Shown here: positions 17,112 through 25,893 of the stretch, one piece after another
How the letters are laid out: every line of letters starts with the position of its first letter
Position numbering within the stretch: the first letter of the stretch is position 1
Assembly (NCBI RefSeq): GCF_902459555.1
Contig: NZ_CABPSM010000011.1
Location: 62,001 to 126,000, forward strand
DNA length: 64,000 bases
Origin: Pandoraea horticolens
Lineage (GTDB): Bacteria; Pseudomonadota; Gammaproteobacteria; Burkholderiales; Burkholderiaceae
Direction of reading: 5' to 3'
Made by a program: the position numbers and the translations under genes
Notes under the pieces: model-generated
What the model was told of the DNA's origin: nothing
The model's database searches: none
What the model saw: only the letters and a program-made list of their open reading frames with translations

Positions 17112-17378
17112 TCAGTCGTTGAGCAAGGTTCGTACCGCAGACACCACGTCTTCGACGGTGCGCACGCTCTTGAATTCTTCGGGCTTGATGCGCTTGCCGG
17201 TCATGCGTTGAAGCTGAATGGCGAGGTCTACGGCGTCGATGCTGTCGAGATCCAACTCCTCGAACAGATGGGCCTGCAATGTGATGCGCTCGGGAGCGAT
17301 CTCGAAGGTGTCGTGCAGGATGGTGCGCAAGTGGGACAGGATTTCGTCGTCGGACAAGGGTAATGTCAAGGTGCTCAT
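17112..17378 (-). CDS. apeF: Acyl carrier protein ApeF
   Basis: An 88-residue carrier protein with the phosphopantetheine attachment site ELDLDSIDAVDLAIQLQ; the modified Ser is about residue 46. Charge and four-helix length fit type II ACPs. It is one of two ACPs in the operon; in studied APE systems one carries the aryl starter and both serve chain growth. It lies 12 bases after apeE. Confidence 0.93.
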   Translation of the reverse strand: MSTLTLPLSDDEILSHLRTILHDTFEIAPERITLQAHLFEELDLDSIDAVDLAIQLQRMTGKRIKPEEFKSVRTVEDVVSAVRTLLND

Positions 17379-17390
17379 CGCTAAGTTTCC

Positions 17391-17654
17391 TTACTGTGCG
17401 CAACCGCGTTCGCGCAACAACTGTGCCAGGGTGGCAACGCTGCGGAACTGCGCGCGTGCCGTCTCATCGTTCGATTCGATTTGCAAGCCGAAGCGCTTGC
17501 GCAGGGCGATGCCCAGCTCGAGGGCATCGATGGAGTCCAGGCCGAGGCCATCGCCAAACAGGGGGACGTCGTCGAGAATGTCGTCCACGCCAATGTCTTC
17601 CAGTTCAAGTGCCTGGACGATCAATTGCTTGATCTCAAGTTCTAGAGAAGCCAT
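17391..17654 (-). CDS. apeE: Acyl carrier protein ApeE
   Basis: An 87-residue ACP starting MASLELEIKQLIVQALELED, with the attachment motif DGLGLDSIDALELGIALR (Ser about residue 41). The ATG at 17654 is chosen because it gives the normal ACP N-terminus; it overlaps apeD by 20 bases. Together with ApeF it provides the carrier pool for polyene assembly. Confidence 0.92.
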   Translation of the reverse strand: MASLELEIKQLIVQALELEDIGVDDILDDVPLFGDGLGLDSIDALELGIALRKRFGLQIESNDETARAQFRSVATLAQLLRERGCAQ

Positions 17655-18504
17655 GTTGAGAAATCTGATCGATGAAAAAATGTTCGGCGAGCGTGGTAAG
17701 ACGTCTCGCTGCCAGAGGCATCTGCGCGGCATTCGTCTCGCCGCAGGCACTGGGTTCCGGGCGGAAGGCCGGTGCGCCAGCGCTGCCGCCGGGCGGTAGC
17801 GCAACGCCGGGGCTCAGCGCCGCATCCAGCACCCGGATGCGCAGCGTCGGCTTGACGACCGGAACGGAGTACCACCGGTGTTGTTTTGTATACGCAGGCG
17901 GGTCACAGTCGATCAGGACCGGCAGGATCGGACAACCATGGGCCAGCGAGATGTGCGCGAAGCCGCGGGAGAACTTGCCAAGCCGTCCTCGCGACGGGCT
18001 GCGCGTGCCCTCGGGAAAAACGATGAGCGGCACGTTATCGGCCAGCGTTGCTTCGCTGGCGCTCACGAGCGAAGGACCGCCGTCGTTGCGCAGGTAGCCG
18101 GCCGCGCGCACGATGCCGGCGAAGAACGGGTTGCGCCAGTGCCGGCTCGTGACGATGCAGCATGCACGCGGCATGAGCGCGAGCAACACTGCGACGTCCA
18201 GATACGACGGGTGATTGGCAATCACGATAACGCGTCCGAGATGGCGCAGCCTGTCGGCATTCTCGATATCGAATCGCATCACGCCCATCGCGCGGCATGC
18301 CGCGACCAGTGCTGCGAAACAGCGATGCACCATGGCCATGGCATAACGACGGCGGTGGCGCACCGACACCGGCAGCAATAGCAGCGCAGGAAATACGATC
18401 AGCGAGAAGGCAAGGCCGCCGACGGCGAAGCTGGACCATAGCAATAGGGACGCCGCCCGACGGCGAAGCGGCTCGCATCGGCGCAGGATGTCAGCGATGC
18501 GCAT
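17635..18504 (-). CDS. apeD: 1-acyl-glycerol-3-phosphate-type acyltransferase ApeD
   Basis: A 289-residue PlsC-like acyltransferase. Motif I is VIVIANHPSYLDVAVLLAL with the H-x4-D pair, and motif III is VPLIVFPEGTRSPSRGRLGK. A hydrophobic segment near residues 20-50 would place it at the inner membrane. It probably helps build the glycerolipid-like anchor of the polyene with ApeJ. Start 18504 is preceded by AGAGGAAG, a good ribosome binding site, and overlaps apeC by 14 bases; a Met at about 18540 is possible. Confidence 0.85.
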   Translation of the reverse strand: MRIADILRRCEPLRRRAASLLLWSSFAVGGLAFSLIVFPALLLLPVSVRHRRRYAMAMVHRCFAALVAACRAMGVMRFDIENADRLRHLGRVIVIANHPSYLDVAVLLALMPRACCIVTSRHWRNPFFAGIVRAAGYLRNDGGPSLVSASEATLADNVPLIVFPEGTRSPSRGRLGKFSRGFAHISLAHGCPILPVLIDCDPPAYTKQHRWYSVPVVKPTLRIRVLDAALSPGVALPPGGSAGAPAFRPEPSACGETNAAQMPLAARRLTTLAEHFFIDQISQHGFSRT

Positions 18505-19330
18505 GCGGAGCTTCCTCTTGCCATTCCCATTGCCAGTCATGGCGCTCACCGCGCCAGATGTCGCTGCCGCCCCCCATGAGAGACGTGACCAGACTGCTGC
18601 TTTGCGCGCGGTGCTCCGCATAAGTGTCGCGCCCGGCGGGCAAGTGCATCGTGCAGGTCAGACGTGCCATGGCGTCAGACGCGATCAGAAGCGCGAGGGC
18701 GTGTGCGCTGTCGCCGGGTTGGCGCGATGTCGGGCCATAGCAGGCGGGTGGAGCGTCGAAGGCATGGATGACCAGCAAGGGCGTGTCTGGCATTTCTCGG
18801 TGTTGTGTCCACGCGTCGAGCAGTGCATAGCCGAGCGTATCGTCGGATGCCGAGACGGCATTGATGGCGGAATGGTCGTTGCGCACAATGCTGAGCACCC
18901 CCGGCGTTGCATTGAGCACCGACAGGCTGAATGCGGTCGGCGAGGGAGGCTCGCGACGCACGAGAGCCTCCAGCATTTGCGTCGTTCGCTGAATTTCACC
19001 GTGTTGAGAGGCGTACACCACGCGGCAGGCTTGCGGGAGCGGGCCGCAAGCCATGGCGGCCGACAGCGCAAGCCGTGCGAGCGGACTCAGCCGGCGACGC
19101 AGCATGGGGTCGATCACGCCGACGTCCGGCTTGCCGGCCGAAGCGGCGTCCGACTGACGATAGGCCCACCGGCGCACGGGCAGGCTCCAGCACGCAACAG
19201 GGCTGACCAATGCAGCCGCTGCCGCTTGCGCGGATATCGCTTGTACTGGCGTAGGTGCCGCAATGCTGACTTCCCCCGAAGCCCATTGCGGCGCGCGACG
19301 CATCTTTTGCGCGTCGATGTTATATGGCAT
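18491..19330 (-). CDS. apeC: Ketosynthase-like chain length factor ApeC
   Basis: A 279-residue protein of the 'beta-ketoacyl synthase, N-terminal-like' type (PF13723 style). It shows 'RLSPLARLALSAAMACGPL', 'VVYASQHGEIQRTTQMLEAL' and 'SPTAFSLSVLNATPGVLSI', where a KS would carry its nucleophilic Cys, but the Cys is absent and the C-terminal His motifs are missing. In the Xenorhabdus system ApeC forms a heterodimer with ApeO, like a KS:CLF pair. It is the first gene of the operon; the ATG lies about 150 bases from a strong candidate promoter. Confidence 0.82.
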   Translation of the reverse strand: MPYNIDAQKMRRAPQWASGEVSIAAPTPVQAISAQAAAAALVSPVACWSLPVRRWAYRQSDAASAGKPDVGVIDPMLRRRLSPLARLALSAAMACGPLPQACRVVYASQHGEIQRTTQMLEALVRREPPSPTAFSLSVLNATPGVLSIVRNDHSAINAVSASDDTLGYALLDAWTQHREMPDTPLLVIHAFDAPPACYGPTSRQPGDSAHALALLIASDAMARLTCTMHLPAGRDTYAEHRAQSSSLVTSLMGGGSDIWRGERHDWQWEWQEEAPHAHR

Positions 19331-19713
19331 GGCGATTAGTGGAAAGGAAGCGATTGCCGCTTTGCTATGCCACGCGCGATTTCCATCTTAGGCATTTTCT
19401 CGGCCACCACTTTAAACGGCAGGATATGGCGAGAAGGCCGACGCTGTTTCGCGTCGTGCTTTCCATAGCATCCCAGACAGTTTGGCGTGCAATTATAGCC
19501 AAATGTAAGACGGTGCAATGTTTGTATGACGAAGAATGTAGCGTTTTTCAGGAATTTTTCAGGGAATCGGAATGGGCATAGTGCCAGTTTCGCCGAATAC
19601 GGCTTGTCACTACGTTATAGAGCATGGCAGGAGACGGTTAAGGGGGAAATCCCAATTTAAATGCCGAAATTGAGAAATGCGCCGAAGGTAGGCGGACAAG
19701 CGGCAGGGCGCGG
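19331..19713. other. 383-base non-coding region upstream of apeC
   Basis: This AT-richer gap lies between the start of apeC and the stop of the NRDE-family gene, both on the minus strand. Apart from the promoter/operator at 19481-19519 I see no gene-like frame or RNA structure. The low GC compared with both flanks fits a regulatory region. Confidence 0.6.
19481..19519 (-). promoter_or_regulatory. Candidate APE operon promoter with operator-like inverted repeat
   Basis: On the minus strand a perfect TATAAT lies at 19497-19492 and an ATTGCA/TTGCAC element 15-16 bases upstream (19513-19519). TTTGGC at 19481-19486 and GCCAAA at 19498-19503 form a perfect 6-bp inverted repeat with an 11-base spacer that encloses the -10 box. 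A protein binding there would block RNA polymerase. The untranslated leader to apeC would be about 150 bases. Confidence 0.55.
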
Positions 19714-20544
19714 TTAAGTGCGCGGGGCGTCGGCGACGAAAGAGAACTCGCGGCGATCGGACAAAACACTGGGCAATTGGCCTGGTGTCACGGTCACTTC
19801 CACCATGTCGATGCGGCCGTTGCGATGGTAACGAAGCAGCGTCGTGCACCGGGTTCCGTAGGCTGGCGACGCGATGAACGTCGCCGACAGCGAGCGTTCC
19901 CATTCCCGCGAGATGCCAGTCTCGGGCAGCGCGTCATCCGGTGCTTGCGCCGGGTCGCGCATGATCTGCAACAGCGTGGCGTCGTCGGCATTTTGCGAGA
20001 GCGCGCTGGCAAGGGCGTCGCGTCGGCTGATCAGTTTCGGCCAGGGCGTATCCAGTACGGCGTTGGACAGGCCGTGGATGCCCGGCGTGATGGCGTGAGC
20101 GACGGGGACCGCATGCGGCATGCATGCATGGCCGCCAACGTGATCGGCCCGATTCCCTAACCAGAACAAATCGCCCGCAGGCAAATCTCCCGCGAGCAGA
20201 TTGAAGCCGGCGTACTCGTGTGCATGCCGCTCGATGCGCGACAGATCGTCGCCGAACGATGTGGCGTCGAGCATGGCCGAGACCAGCAGGCCGCGTGACG
20301 GGGCGTCCTTCGGCGCCATCGGGGCGCGGCCGTCACGGAAGTTCGTGAGCGCCGCAAAACGTCCTGTGCGATTGACGCCCATCCACGTACCGCCACCGCG
20401 TAAGTCGCGGCCCGCGAGCACGTCCGGGCGGTCGTGCCACCAGTGCATCGGTTCGGCAGGACGTTCGAAGAATTCATCGCGATTGGCGAGAAGGACCAGA
20501 GGCGTGTCGCTGTCGGGTTGCCATGAGAAGACGATCAGACACAT
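19714..20544 (-). CDS. NRDE (TANGO2-like) family protein
   Basis: A 276-residue protein that begins with MCLIVFSW; Cys2 is the N-terminal residue typical of the NRDE/TANGO2 family. The family motif follows: LVLLANRDEFFERPAEPMHW (Asn-Arg-Asp-Glu), then GRDLRGGGTWMGVNRTGRFA and 'ALTNFRD'. Bacterial members are of unknown function; eukaryotic TANGO2 is linked to Golgi organisation and haem handling. The start at 20544 overlaps the DUF4936 gene by 10 bases, suggesting co-expression. Confidence 0.88.
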   Translation of the reverse strand: MCLIVFSWQPDSDTPLVLLANRDEFFERPAEPMHWWHDRPDVLAGRDLRGGGTWMGVNRTGRFAALTNFRDGRAPMAPKDAPSRGLLVSAMLDATSFGDDLSRIERHAHEYAGFNLLAGDLPAGDLFWLGNRADHVGGHACMPHAVPVAHAITPGIHGLSNAVLDTPWPKLISRRDALASALSQNADDATLLQIMRDPAQAPDDALPETGISREWERSLSATFIASPAYGTRCTTLLRYHRNGRIDMVEVTVTPGQLPSVLSDRREFSFVADAPRT

Positions 20545-20840
20545 GGGGTTTGCGCGTCGACGAAGCACTCGGTATGGCGGTCGCCCTCGATCAGCGCGGT
20601 CAGTCCCGACTCGGCCGCCAGTGACGGCAGCGACGCGACAAAGGCGGGACCTACGTTGTCGTAACGCTCCATCCAGGTCGTGGTGCCTGCGGCGGTGTCG
20701 TTGGCGGAGGTGTCGGCGCGCCATTGCAGGCGTCCCGATGCACCGAAGCGCGCCGCCGTCAGCGCGAAGAGTTGCGCAACGGCCTGACGCGCGGCGGTGG
20801 CGTTGTGTGACGAGACGCGGTAGTAGACGTAGCAGTCCAT
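20535..20840 (-). CDS. DUF4936 family protein
   Basis: A 101-residue protein beginning MDCYVYYRVSSHNATAARQA and including 'TTTWMERYDNVGPAFVASL' and HTECFVDA. This layout, with an early 'YVYYRV' strand and a late 'R-H-E-F' strand, resembles DUF4936, a ferredoxin-like-fold family found in Burkholderiales beside the NRDE and YgfZ genes. Function is unknown. It lies 22 bases after ygfZ ends and overlaps the NRDE gene. Confidence 0.75.
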   Translation of the reverse strand: MDCYVYYRVSSHNATAARQAVAQLFALTAARFGASGRLQWRADTSANDTAAGTTTWMERYDNVGPAFVASLPSLAAESGLTALIEGDRHTECFVDAQTPCV

Positions 20841-20862
20841 GAGCAGTCGCTGGGAGGCCGGA

Positions 20863-21978
20863 TCAGGAGGCCGTCGCAGACGACGCGGGCGTTTCCGTCG
20901 GATCGACGATCTCGTACGGCAACTCGGTGAACACGAGGGCAGGGCCGTCGGCACTGCCAAGCCGAACGTCGTCGGTCTCGCGCGCGGCCAGTTTCACTTC
21001 GACGAGCGCGTCGTAGCCACCGTCCGGAGCCGGTGCGGCTTGTACCACCATGCCGCACGGCTGGCCGGGATCGCTCGTCTCGACCAGTTCCTGTCCCGGC
21101 GCTGGCTGCGCGCCATCCATGTGCGCAAGATGCAGGCGCCGCTTGATGGTGCCGCGATACTGACTGCGCGCGACCACTTCCTGCCCTGGGTAGCAGCCTT
21201 TGCGGAAGTTCACGCCACCGACGACCTCCCAGTTCACCATCTGCGGGACGAACTGTTCCTGCGTCGCTGTCGTGACACGCGCCACGCCACTGTGCACGTC
21301 GAGCCACGCCGCGAGGGCTGGGGCGACCACAGTGAGGCCCGCGGCCTGCGTCAACGCTGTCCATACCTCGGCAGCCTGCGTCACCGGCACGCTCCACAGG
21401 AAGCGCGAGAGCGAGCGTGCCTTGCCGGCATCCGGCAGGCGGATCAGGCTGGTCGGGGCATCGCCAAGCGTCGCGTGCGCGGCCCCGAGCGCTGCGGCGG
21501 GCAACGACGGGAACGTGCTGGCCAATACGGCCTCGGCGGCGGGGCCACCGACTTGAAGCAATACGTGGGTTGCGGTTCCGTCCGTCAGTTTGGCCTTTGC
21601 GCGCAGGACGAACATCGAGAGGCGTTTCTGCACGGCCGCTTGGACCTCGACGTCGCACGCCAGATAGATCGTGGCGTCGGCCGACGTGTCGCGCCACATC
21701 AGGAACGTAGCGAGCAATCGTCCTTTGGCTGAACAATAACCGGCCAGACGCGCCTGCGCAGCGGCAAGACGCTCAACGTCGTTGGTTAATTGGCCATGCA
21801 GGAAGGGTGCCGCATCGGCGCCGTTCACGGCGATGAGGCCGGTGTCGCTGGCGAGCGAGACGAAACTGCCGGTTCGCAGCGCCTCGAACTGTGCGGCCCG
21901 AGCGCTTGCGTCGGACGGCACGTCGGAGGAGGAAGCGGCTGCCGCTTGGGGCAGAAGATCACGCCATTGGGAGGTCAT
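20863..21978 (-). CDS. ygfZ: Folate-binding protein YgfZ, Fe-S cluster maintenance
   Basis: A 371-residue member of the YgfZ/GcvT-like family. The signature KGCYPGQEVVARSQYRGTIK (K-G-C-Y-x-G-Q-E) is intact at about residues 260-280, including the essential Cys. The early segment 'VNGADAAPFLHGQLTNDVE' is the tetrahydrofolate-fold start. YgfZ helps assemble or repair certain Fe-S enzymes in a folate-dependent way. It is divergent from mltG, a typical arrangement in this bacterial group. Confidence 0.93.
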   Translation of the reverse strand: MTSQWRDLLPQAAAASSSDVPSDASARAAQFEALRTGSFVSLASDTGLIAVNGADAAPFLHGQLTNDVERLAAAQARLAGYCSAKGRLLATFLMWRDTSADATIYLACDVEVQAAVQKRLSMFVLRAKAKLTDGTATHVLLQVGGPAAEAVLASTFPSLPAAALGAAHATLGDAPTSLIRLPDAGKARSLSRFLWSVPVTQAAEVWTALTQAAGLTVVAPALAAWLDVHSGVARVTTATQEQFVPQMVNWEVVGGVNFRKGCYPGQEVVARSQYRGTIKRRLHLAHMDGAQPAPGQELVETSDPGQPCGMVVQAAPAPDGGYDALVEVKLAARETDDVRLGSADGPALVFTELPYEIVDPTETPASSATAS

Positions 21979-22023
21979 AAACGGGAGAGCCTGTCAATCT
22001 GTGAGGGTTCGGCAAGTCAAAGT

Positions 22024-22029
22024 ATTATA
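22024..22029 (-). promoter_or_regulatory. Candidate -10 element for ygfZ
   Basis: ATTATA here reads TATAAT on the minus strand, 46 bases before the ygfZ ATG, in the 187-base divergent region with mltG. No convincing -35 hexamer is visible, so this is only suggestive. Confidence 0.35.
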
Positions 22030-22165
22030 TTGGGTCTTCCGCCGGGATGTGCGAGCCCGGTTCGACACGCAATACGCGCCCGTCGACACCGTCGTTGCTA
22101 CGCAAATCCGGCTGACCGAGCCCCCCGAACCCGCTGCTGTCGTTACACGGCTTACCCTGCAATTC

Positions 22166-23161
22166 ATGTCTTTCATCAAACGCCTGTTGGTCCTGTTGAT
22201 TGTCGCCGCGCTGGCGGCGGGCGGCGCTTTCTATTATTGGGCACAGACCCCCCTGCAACTGGGCAAGCCGACGCTCGACGTCACGATCAAGCCGTACAGT
22301 TCGGTGCGCAGCGTGGCCGCGCAATTACGCAGCGGCGGTGTGCCGGTCCACCCGCTGCTGTTCAATTTACTTGCCCGCGTCATGGATGTGGGAACGAAGC
22401 TCAAGTCGGGCAACTACGAGTTCGCGACCGGTATTACGCCCATCGAGGTGGTGGAGAAGCTCGCGCGCGGAGACGTCAACCAGTACGTGGTGACGATCAT
22501 CGAGGGCTGGACCTTCAAGAAAATGCGCTCGGAGATCGATGCCAACCCGGCATTGCGTCACGATACCGCCGGATTACCCGATGCCGACGTCATGCAACTG
22601 GTGGGCGCAGACCGGGCCGAAGCCGAGGGCATGTTCTTCCCGGACACCTACCTTTTTCCGAAAGGCACGAGCGACGTCGATGTGTACAAGCGGGCCTACC
22701 GTCTGATGCAGAAGCGTCTGGACGAGGCGTGGGCCGCCCGGGCACCGGGACTGCCGTATACGACACCCTACGAAGCGCTTATCATGGCATCGCTTGTCGA
22801 GAAGGAGACGGGGCAGGCCGTGGAGCGCGCTCAGGTCGCGGCGGTATTCATCAATCGGCTGCGCAAGCGCATGCTGCTGCAAACCGATCCGACGGTGATC
22901 TACGGCATGGGCGATCTGTACACCGGACGTCTGCGCAAGCGCGATCTGCAAACGGATACCCCGTACAACACATACACACGCGCCGGCCTGCCGCCGACGC
23001 CTATCGCGCTGCCGGGCGTGGCGTCGCTGGCGGCGTCGCTGAACCCTGCGCCGACCGATGCGCTGTACTTTGTAGCGCGCGGCGACGGCACCAGCCATTT
23101 CTCGACGAATCTCCAGGAGCACAACCGCGCCGTGGACAAATATCAGCGAGGTGAACAATGA
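22166..23161 (+). CDS. mltG: Endolytic murein transglycosylase MltG
   Basis: A 331-residue YceG-family enzyme that cleaves nascent peptidoglycan strands and helps set glycan length. A single membrane anchor lies at residues 6-26 ([19 protein letters not shown]). The catalytic Glu is in [18 protein letters not shown], followed by [20 protein letters not shown] and [11 protein letters not shown], all family signatures. The ATG at 22166 gives the anchor directly at the N-terminus. Its TGA overlaps the tmk start (ATGA), so the two are coupled. Confidence 0.95.
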   Translation: MSFIKRLLVLLIVAALAAGGAFYYWAQTPLQLGKPTLDVTIKPYSSVRSVAAQLRSGGVPVHPLLFNLLARVMDVGTKLKSGNYEFATGITPIEVVEKLARGDVNQYVVTIIEGWTFKKMRSEIDANPALRHDTAGLPDADVMQLVGADRAEAEGMFFPDTYLFPKGTSDVDVYKRAYRLMQKRLDEAWAARAPGLPYTTPYEALIMASLVEKETGQAVERAQVAAVFINRLRKRMLLQTDPTVIYGMGDLYTGRLRKRDLQTDTPYNTYTRAGLPPTPIALPGVASLAASLNPAPTDALYFVARGDGTSHFSTNLQEHNRAVDKYQRGEQ

Positions 23162-23820
23162 CGCAATCCTCCGTGCCCCCGGCAGCGGTGCCGGGCAAGT
23201 TCGTGACTTTCGAGGGCATTGACGGTGCGGGCAAGAGCACGCACGTCAACGCCTTTGTCGACACGCTGCGTCAGGGCCTCGCCAGCGTGGGACGCAACGT
23301 CGTCGCCACGCGCGAACCCGGCGGCACGCCGCTGGGCGAGGCGCTGCGCAAACTCGTGCTCGATGAGCCGATGGATATCGAGACGGAGGCGCTGCTGATG
23401 TTCGCCGGACGGCGGGAGCATCTGGTCAAGGTGATCGAGCCAGCGCTCGCGCGCGGCGACTGGGTCGTCTCCGACCGCTTCACCGATGCGACGTTTGCGT
23501 ATCAGGGTGGCGGGCGCGGTCTGTCGATCGACAAACTGACGACGCTCGAGCGGTGGGTTCAGGGCGCGCGCCAACCCGATCTGACGATCCTGTTCGATCT
23601 CGATCCGGCGATTGCCGCCGCGCGACTGGCTGGCGCCAGAGCACCCGACAAATTCGAACGCGAATCGGCGGCGTTCTTCACGCGCGTGCGTGAAGAGTAT
23701 CTGCGCCGCGCCGGGGAATCGGGTGGCCGGTTTGTCGTGATCGACGCCGCGCAGAGTATCGCGGCGATTGCCGGTCAGCTCGCGGGCGTGTTTGCCCGTC
23801 TGGGGTTACCCGGGCACTGA
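23158..23820 (+). CDS. tmk: Thymidylate kinase
   Basis: A 220-residue kinase converting dTMP to dTDP. The P-loop is [16 protein letters not shown] (about residues 18-32), followed by the '[11 protein letters not shown]' DRX-type loop and '[20 protein letters not shown]' with the thymidine-binding Arg. Length and motifs are normal. Coupled to mltG by a four-base overlap; holB follows after 153 bases. Confidence 0.96.
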   Translation: MTQSSVPPAAVPGKFVTFEGIDGAGKSTHVNAFVDTLRQGLASVGRNVVATREPGGTPLGEALRKLVLDEPMDIETEALLMFAGRREHLVKVIEPALARGDWVVSDRFTDATFAYQGGGRGLSIDKLTTLERWVQGARQPDLTILFDLDPAIAAARLAGARAPDKFERESAAFFTRVREEYLRRAGESGGRFVVIDAAQSIAAIAGQLAGVFARLGLPGH

Positions 23821-23973
23821 TCGCGCCGACGCGCGATAATCCGCTTATTCCATCGACGAGCGGGACACCTGCGGGATATCGTCACATCCTTAGCCCACAC
23901 AGGACAACGCTGCCCCATGATCTGAGCGCTGTGTTGTTTCGCCCGAGACGCCGCTTCCGGCCAAGGAGCCTAC

Positions 23974-25014
23974 ATGCTGTATCCGTGGCAGTCACAGGAC
24001 TGGACACGCCTTAACGACCTGCGCGCCCAGATGCCGCACGCGCTGCTGTTACAGGCGGTGCCGGGCATTGGCGAGATCGAGCTTGCCCGCACGTTTGCGC
24101 AGGCACTGCTGTGCGAATCGCCGCGCGACGATTATTTGCCGTGCGGCACCTGCGGTGCGTGCCAGTGGCTCGCCAGCGGCAATCACCCGGACTTTCGCGG
24201 CGTCTGCCCTGAGGTGTTGGCGGATACTCTGCCGGGGGCCGAGGCCCGCGCCGAGGCGGATGGCGACAAGAAGACGAAGACACCGAGCAAGGAAATCAAG
24301 ATCGAGCAGGTGCGCGAGGTGATCGATTTCGCGAGCATCGGATCGCACCGTCAGGGGCTGCGCGTCGTGCTGCTGTATCCGGCCGAGGCGCTCAACGTGC
24401 ATGCGGCCAACGCGTTACTCAAGACGCTCGAGGAGCCGCCGGAAGGAGTCATCTTCCTGCTGGTGACGACCCAGCCCGACCGCCTTTTGCCGACCATTCT
24501 GTCGCGCTGCCGCCGTCTGGTGCTCACGCGCCCGGATGGTGCTCAGGCTTCGCGATGGCTCATGGCAGAAACCGGCCTCGACGCGGCCAAGGCTGCCGCC
24601 GTGCTTGCCGAAGCCGGTGGAGCGCCGCTCGCGGCGCGGGCACTGGCAGAGCCGGAGGAGCGCGGCTGGCGCGACTGGCTGCTCGGTCAGCTTGCGCAGG
24701 GCGCGGCGATCGACGCCTTCGCCTGTGCCGAACAACTGCACAAGGGCAGCCTGCCGGGCATTCTGGAGACGTTGCAGCGCTGGTGCTTCGATGTACTGGC
24801 CGAACGCATGACCGGCACCGTCCGTTTTTTTCCGGGGCATGCGCAGGCCTTGCGCCGCTGCGGCGACACGACGGACGACGTTCACCTGCTGGGTTTCCTG
24901 CGTGAGCTTGCGCAGCAGCGTCAGGTGCAGAATCACCCGCTCAATACGCGCGTGCTGCTTGAGGCGCTTTTTCTGCAATACAAACAGTTGTTTGGCGGAC
25001 CGGCATCGCTTTGA
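23974..25014 (+). CDS. holB: DNA polymerase III subunit delta'
   Basis: A 346-residue clamp-loader subunit. The P-loop region reads 'QAVPGIGEIELARTFAQAL' and lacks a functional GKT, as expected for non-ATP-binding delta'. Four cysteines of the zinc module are in CESPRDDYLPCGTCGACQWL. 'NALLKTLEEPPEGVIFLLVT' and 'LPTILSRCRRLVL' (with the SRC sensor) are diagnostic. It acts in loading the beta clamp. An acidic/lysine-rich insertion lies around residues 90-110. The stop is just upstream of the TatD gene. Confidence 0.95.
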   Translation: MLYPWQSQDWTRLNDLRAQMPHALLLQAVPGIGEIELARTFAQALLCESPRDDYLPCGTCGACQWLASGNHPDFRGVCPEVLADTLPGAEARAEADGDKKTKTPSKEIKIEQVREVIDFASIGSHRQGLRVVLLYPAEALNVHAANALLKTLEEPPEGVIFLLVTTQPDRLLPTILSRCRRLVLTRPDGAQASRWLMAETGLDAAKAAAVLAEAGGAPLAARALAEPEERGWRDWLLGQLAQGAAIDAFACAEQLHKGSLPGILETLQRWCFDVLAERMTGTVRFFPGHAQALRRCGDTTDDVHLLGFLRELAQQRQVQNHPLNTRVLLEALFLQYKQLFGGPASL

Positions 25015-25043
25015 TGCAAGCCACCGGCAACCGATCGCACATC

Positions 25044-25844
25044 ATGTTCATCGATTCGCACTGTCATATCAACTTCCCGGAACTGGCCGAGCAGATGCCC
25101 GACCTGCTCGCGCGTATGCGCGAGAACAAGGTGAGCCACGCCCTGTGCGTCTCGGTCGATTTGCCGACACTTCCGCAAGTGCTCGAGATCGCGGCGCAGC
25201 ACGAGAACGTGTACGCCTCGGTGGGGGTTCATCCCGATTACGAAGACACGCCGGAGCCGAGCGTCGACGATCTCGTGCGTCTCGCCGCCACGCCGAAGGT
25301 GGTCGCCATCGGCGAGACCGGGCTCGACTACTATCGGCTTGAAGGCCGGAGCATCGAGGATATGGAGTGGCAGCGCGAGCGCTTCCGCACGCATATTCGC
25401 GCGGCACGCGCCACGGGCAAACCACTCATCATCCACACACGCTCGGCCGCTGACGACACGCTGCGCATCATGCGCGAAGAGCAGGCGGGCGAGCCCGCAG
25501 GGGTAATGCACTGCTTCACCGAGAGTTGGGACGTCGCGCAAGGCGCGCTCGATCAGAATTTCTATATCTCGTTCTCGGGCATTGTCACGTTCAAAAGCGC
25601 GCGCGATTTGCAGGACGTGGCGCGCCGCGTGCCACTCGAGCGCATGCTGATCGAGACGGATTCACCCTATCTCGCCCCCGTGCCTTATCGCGGCAAGCTC
25701 AATCAACCCGGTTACGTGCGCCATGTGGCCGAGTTCATCGCCGACTTGCGCGGCGAGCCCTTGCAGAAGATTGCCGATACGACGACGGAGAACTTTTTCC
25801 GCCTGTTCGCGACGGCAAAGCGCTGCCCCGCATCATCCGATTGA
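25044..25844 (+). CDS. TatD-family metal-dependent hydrolase (DNase-like)
   Basis: A 266-residue TIM-barrel hydrolase with all TatD metal ligands: MFIDSHCHINF, AIGETGLDYY, 'LIIHTRSA', GVMHCFTES and ETDSPYLAPVPYRG. These enzymes have 3'-5' exonuclease activity. I prefer the ATG at 25044 because family members begin right at M-F-I-D-S-H; an in-frame ATG at 25011 overlaps the holB stop by four bases and would add 11 residues. The tmk-holB-tatD order is a conserved core block. Confidence 0.92.
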   Translation: MFIDSHCHINFPELAEQMPDLLARMRENKVSHALCVSVDLPTLPQVLEIAAQHENVYASVGVHPDYEDTPEPSVDDLVRLAATPKVVAIGETGLDYYRLEGRSIEDMEWQRERFRTHIRAARATGKPLIIHTRSAADDTLRIMREEQAGEPAGVMHCFTESWDVAQGALDQNFYISFSGIVTFKSARDLQDVARRVPLERMLIETDSPYLAPVPYRGKLNQPGYVRHVAEFIADLRGEPLQKIADTTTENFFRLFATAKRCPASSD

Positions 25845-25893
25845 CCGAATTTTCCCTAACGTTATTCAACGGACTACCGACAGGAGCCCCCTG

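Noticed and set aside
23821-23836. Hairpin TCGCGC-CGAC-GCGCGA directly after tmk
   Set aside because: No T-run and only six base pairs in GC-rich DNA; too weak to call a terminator.
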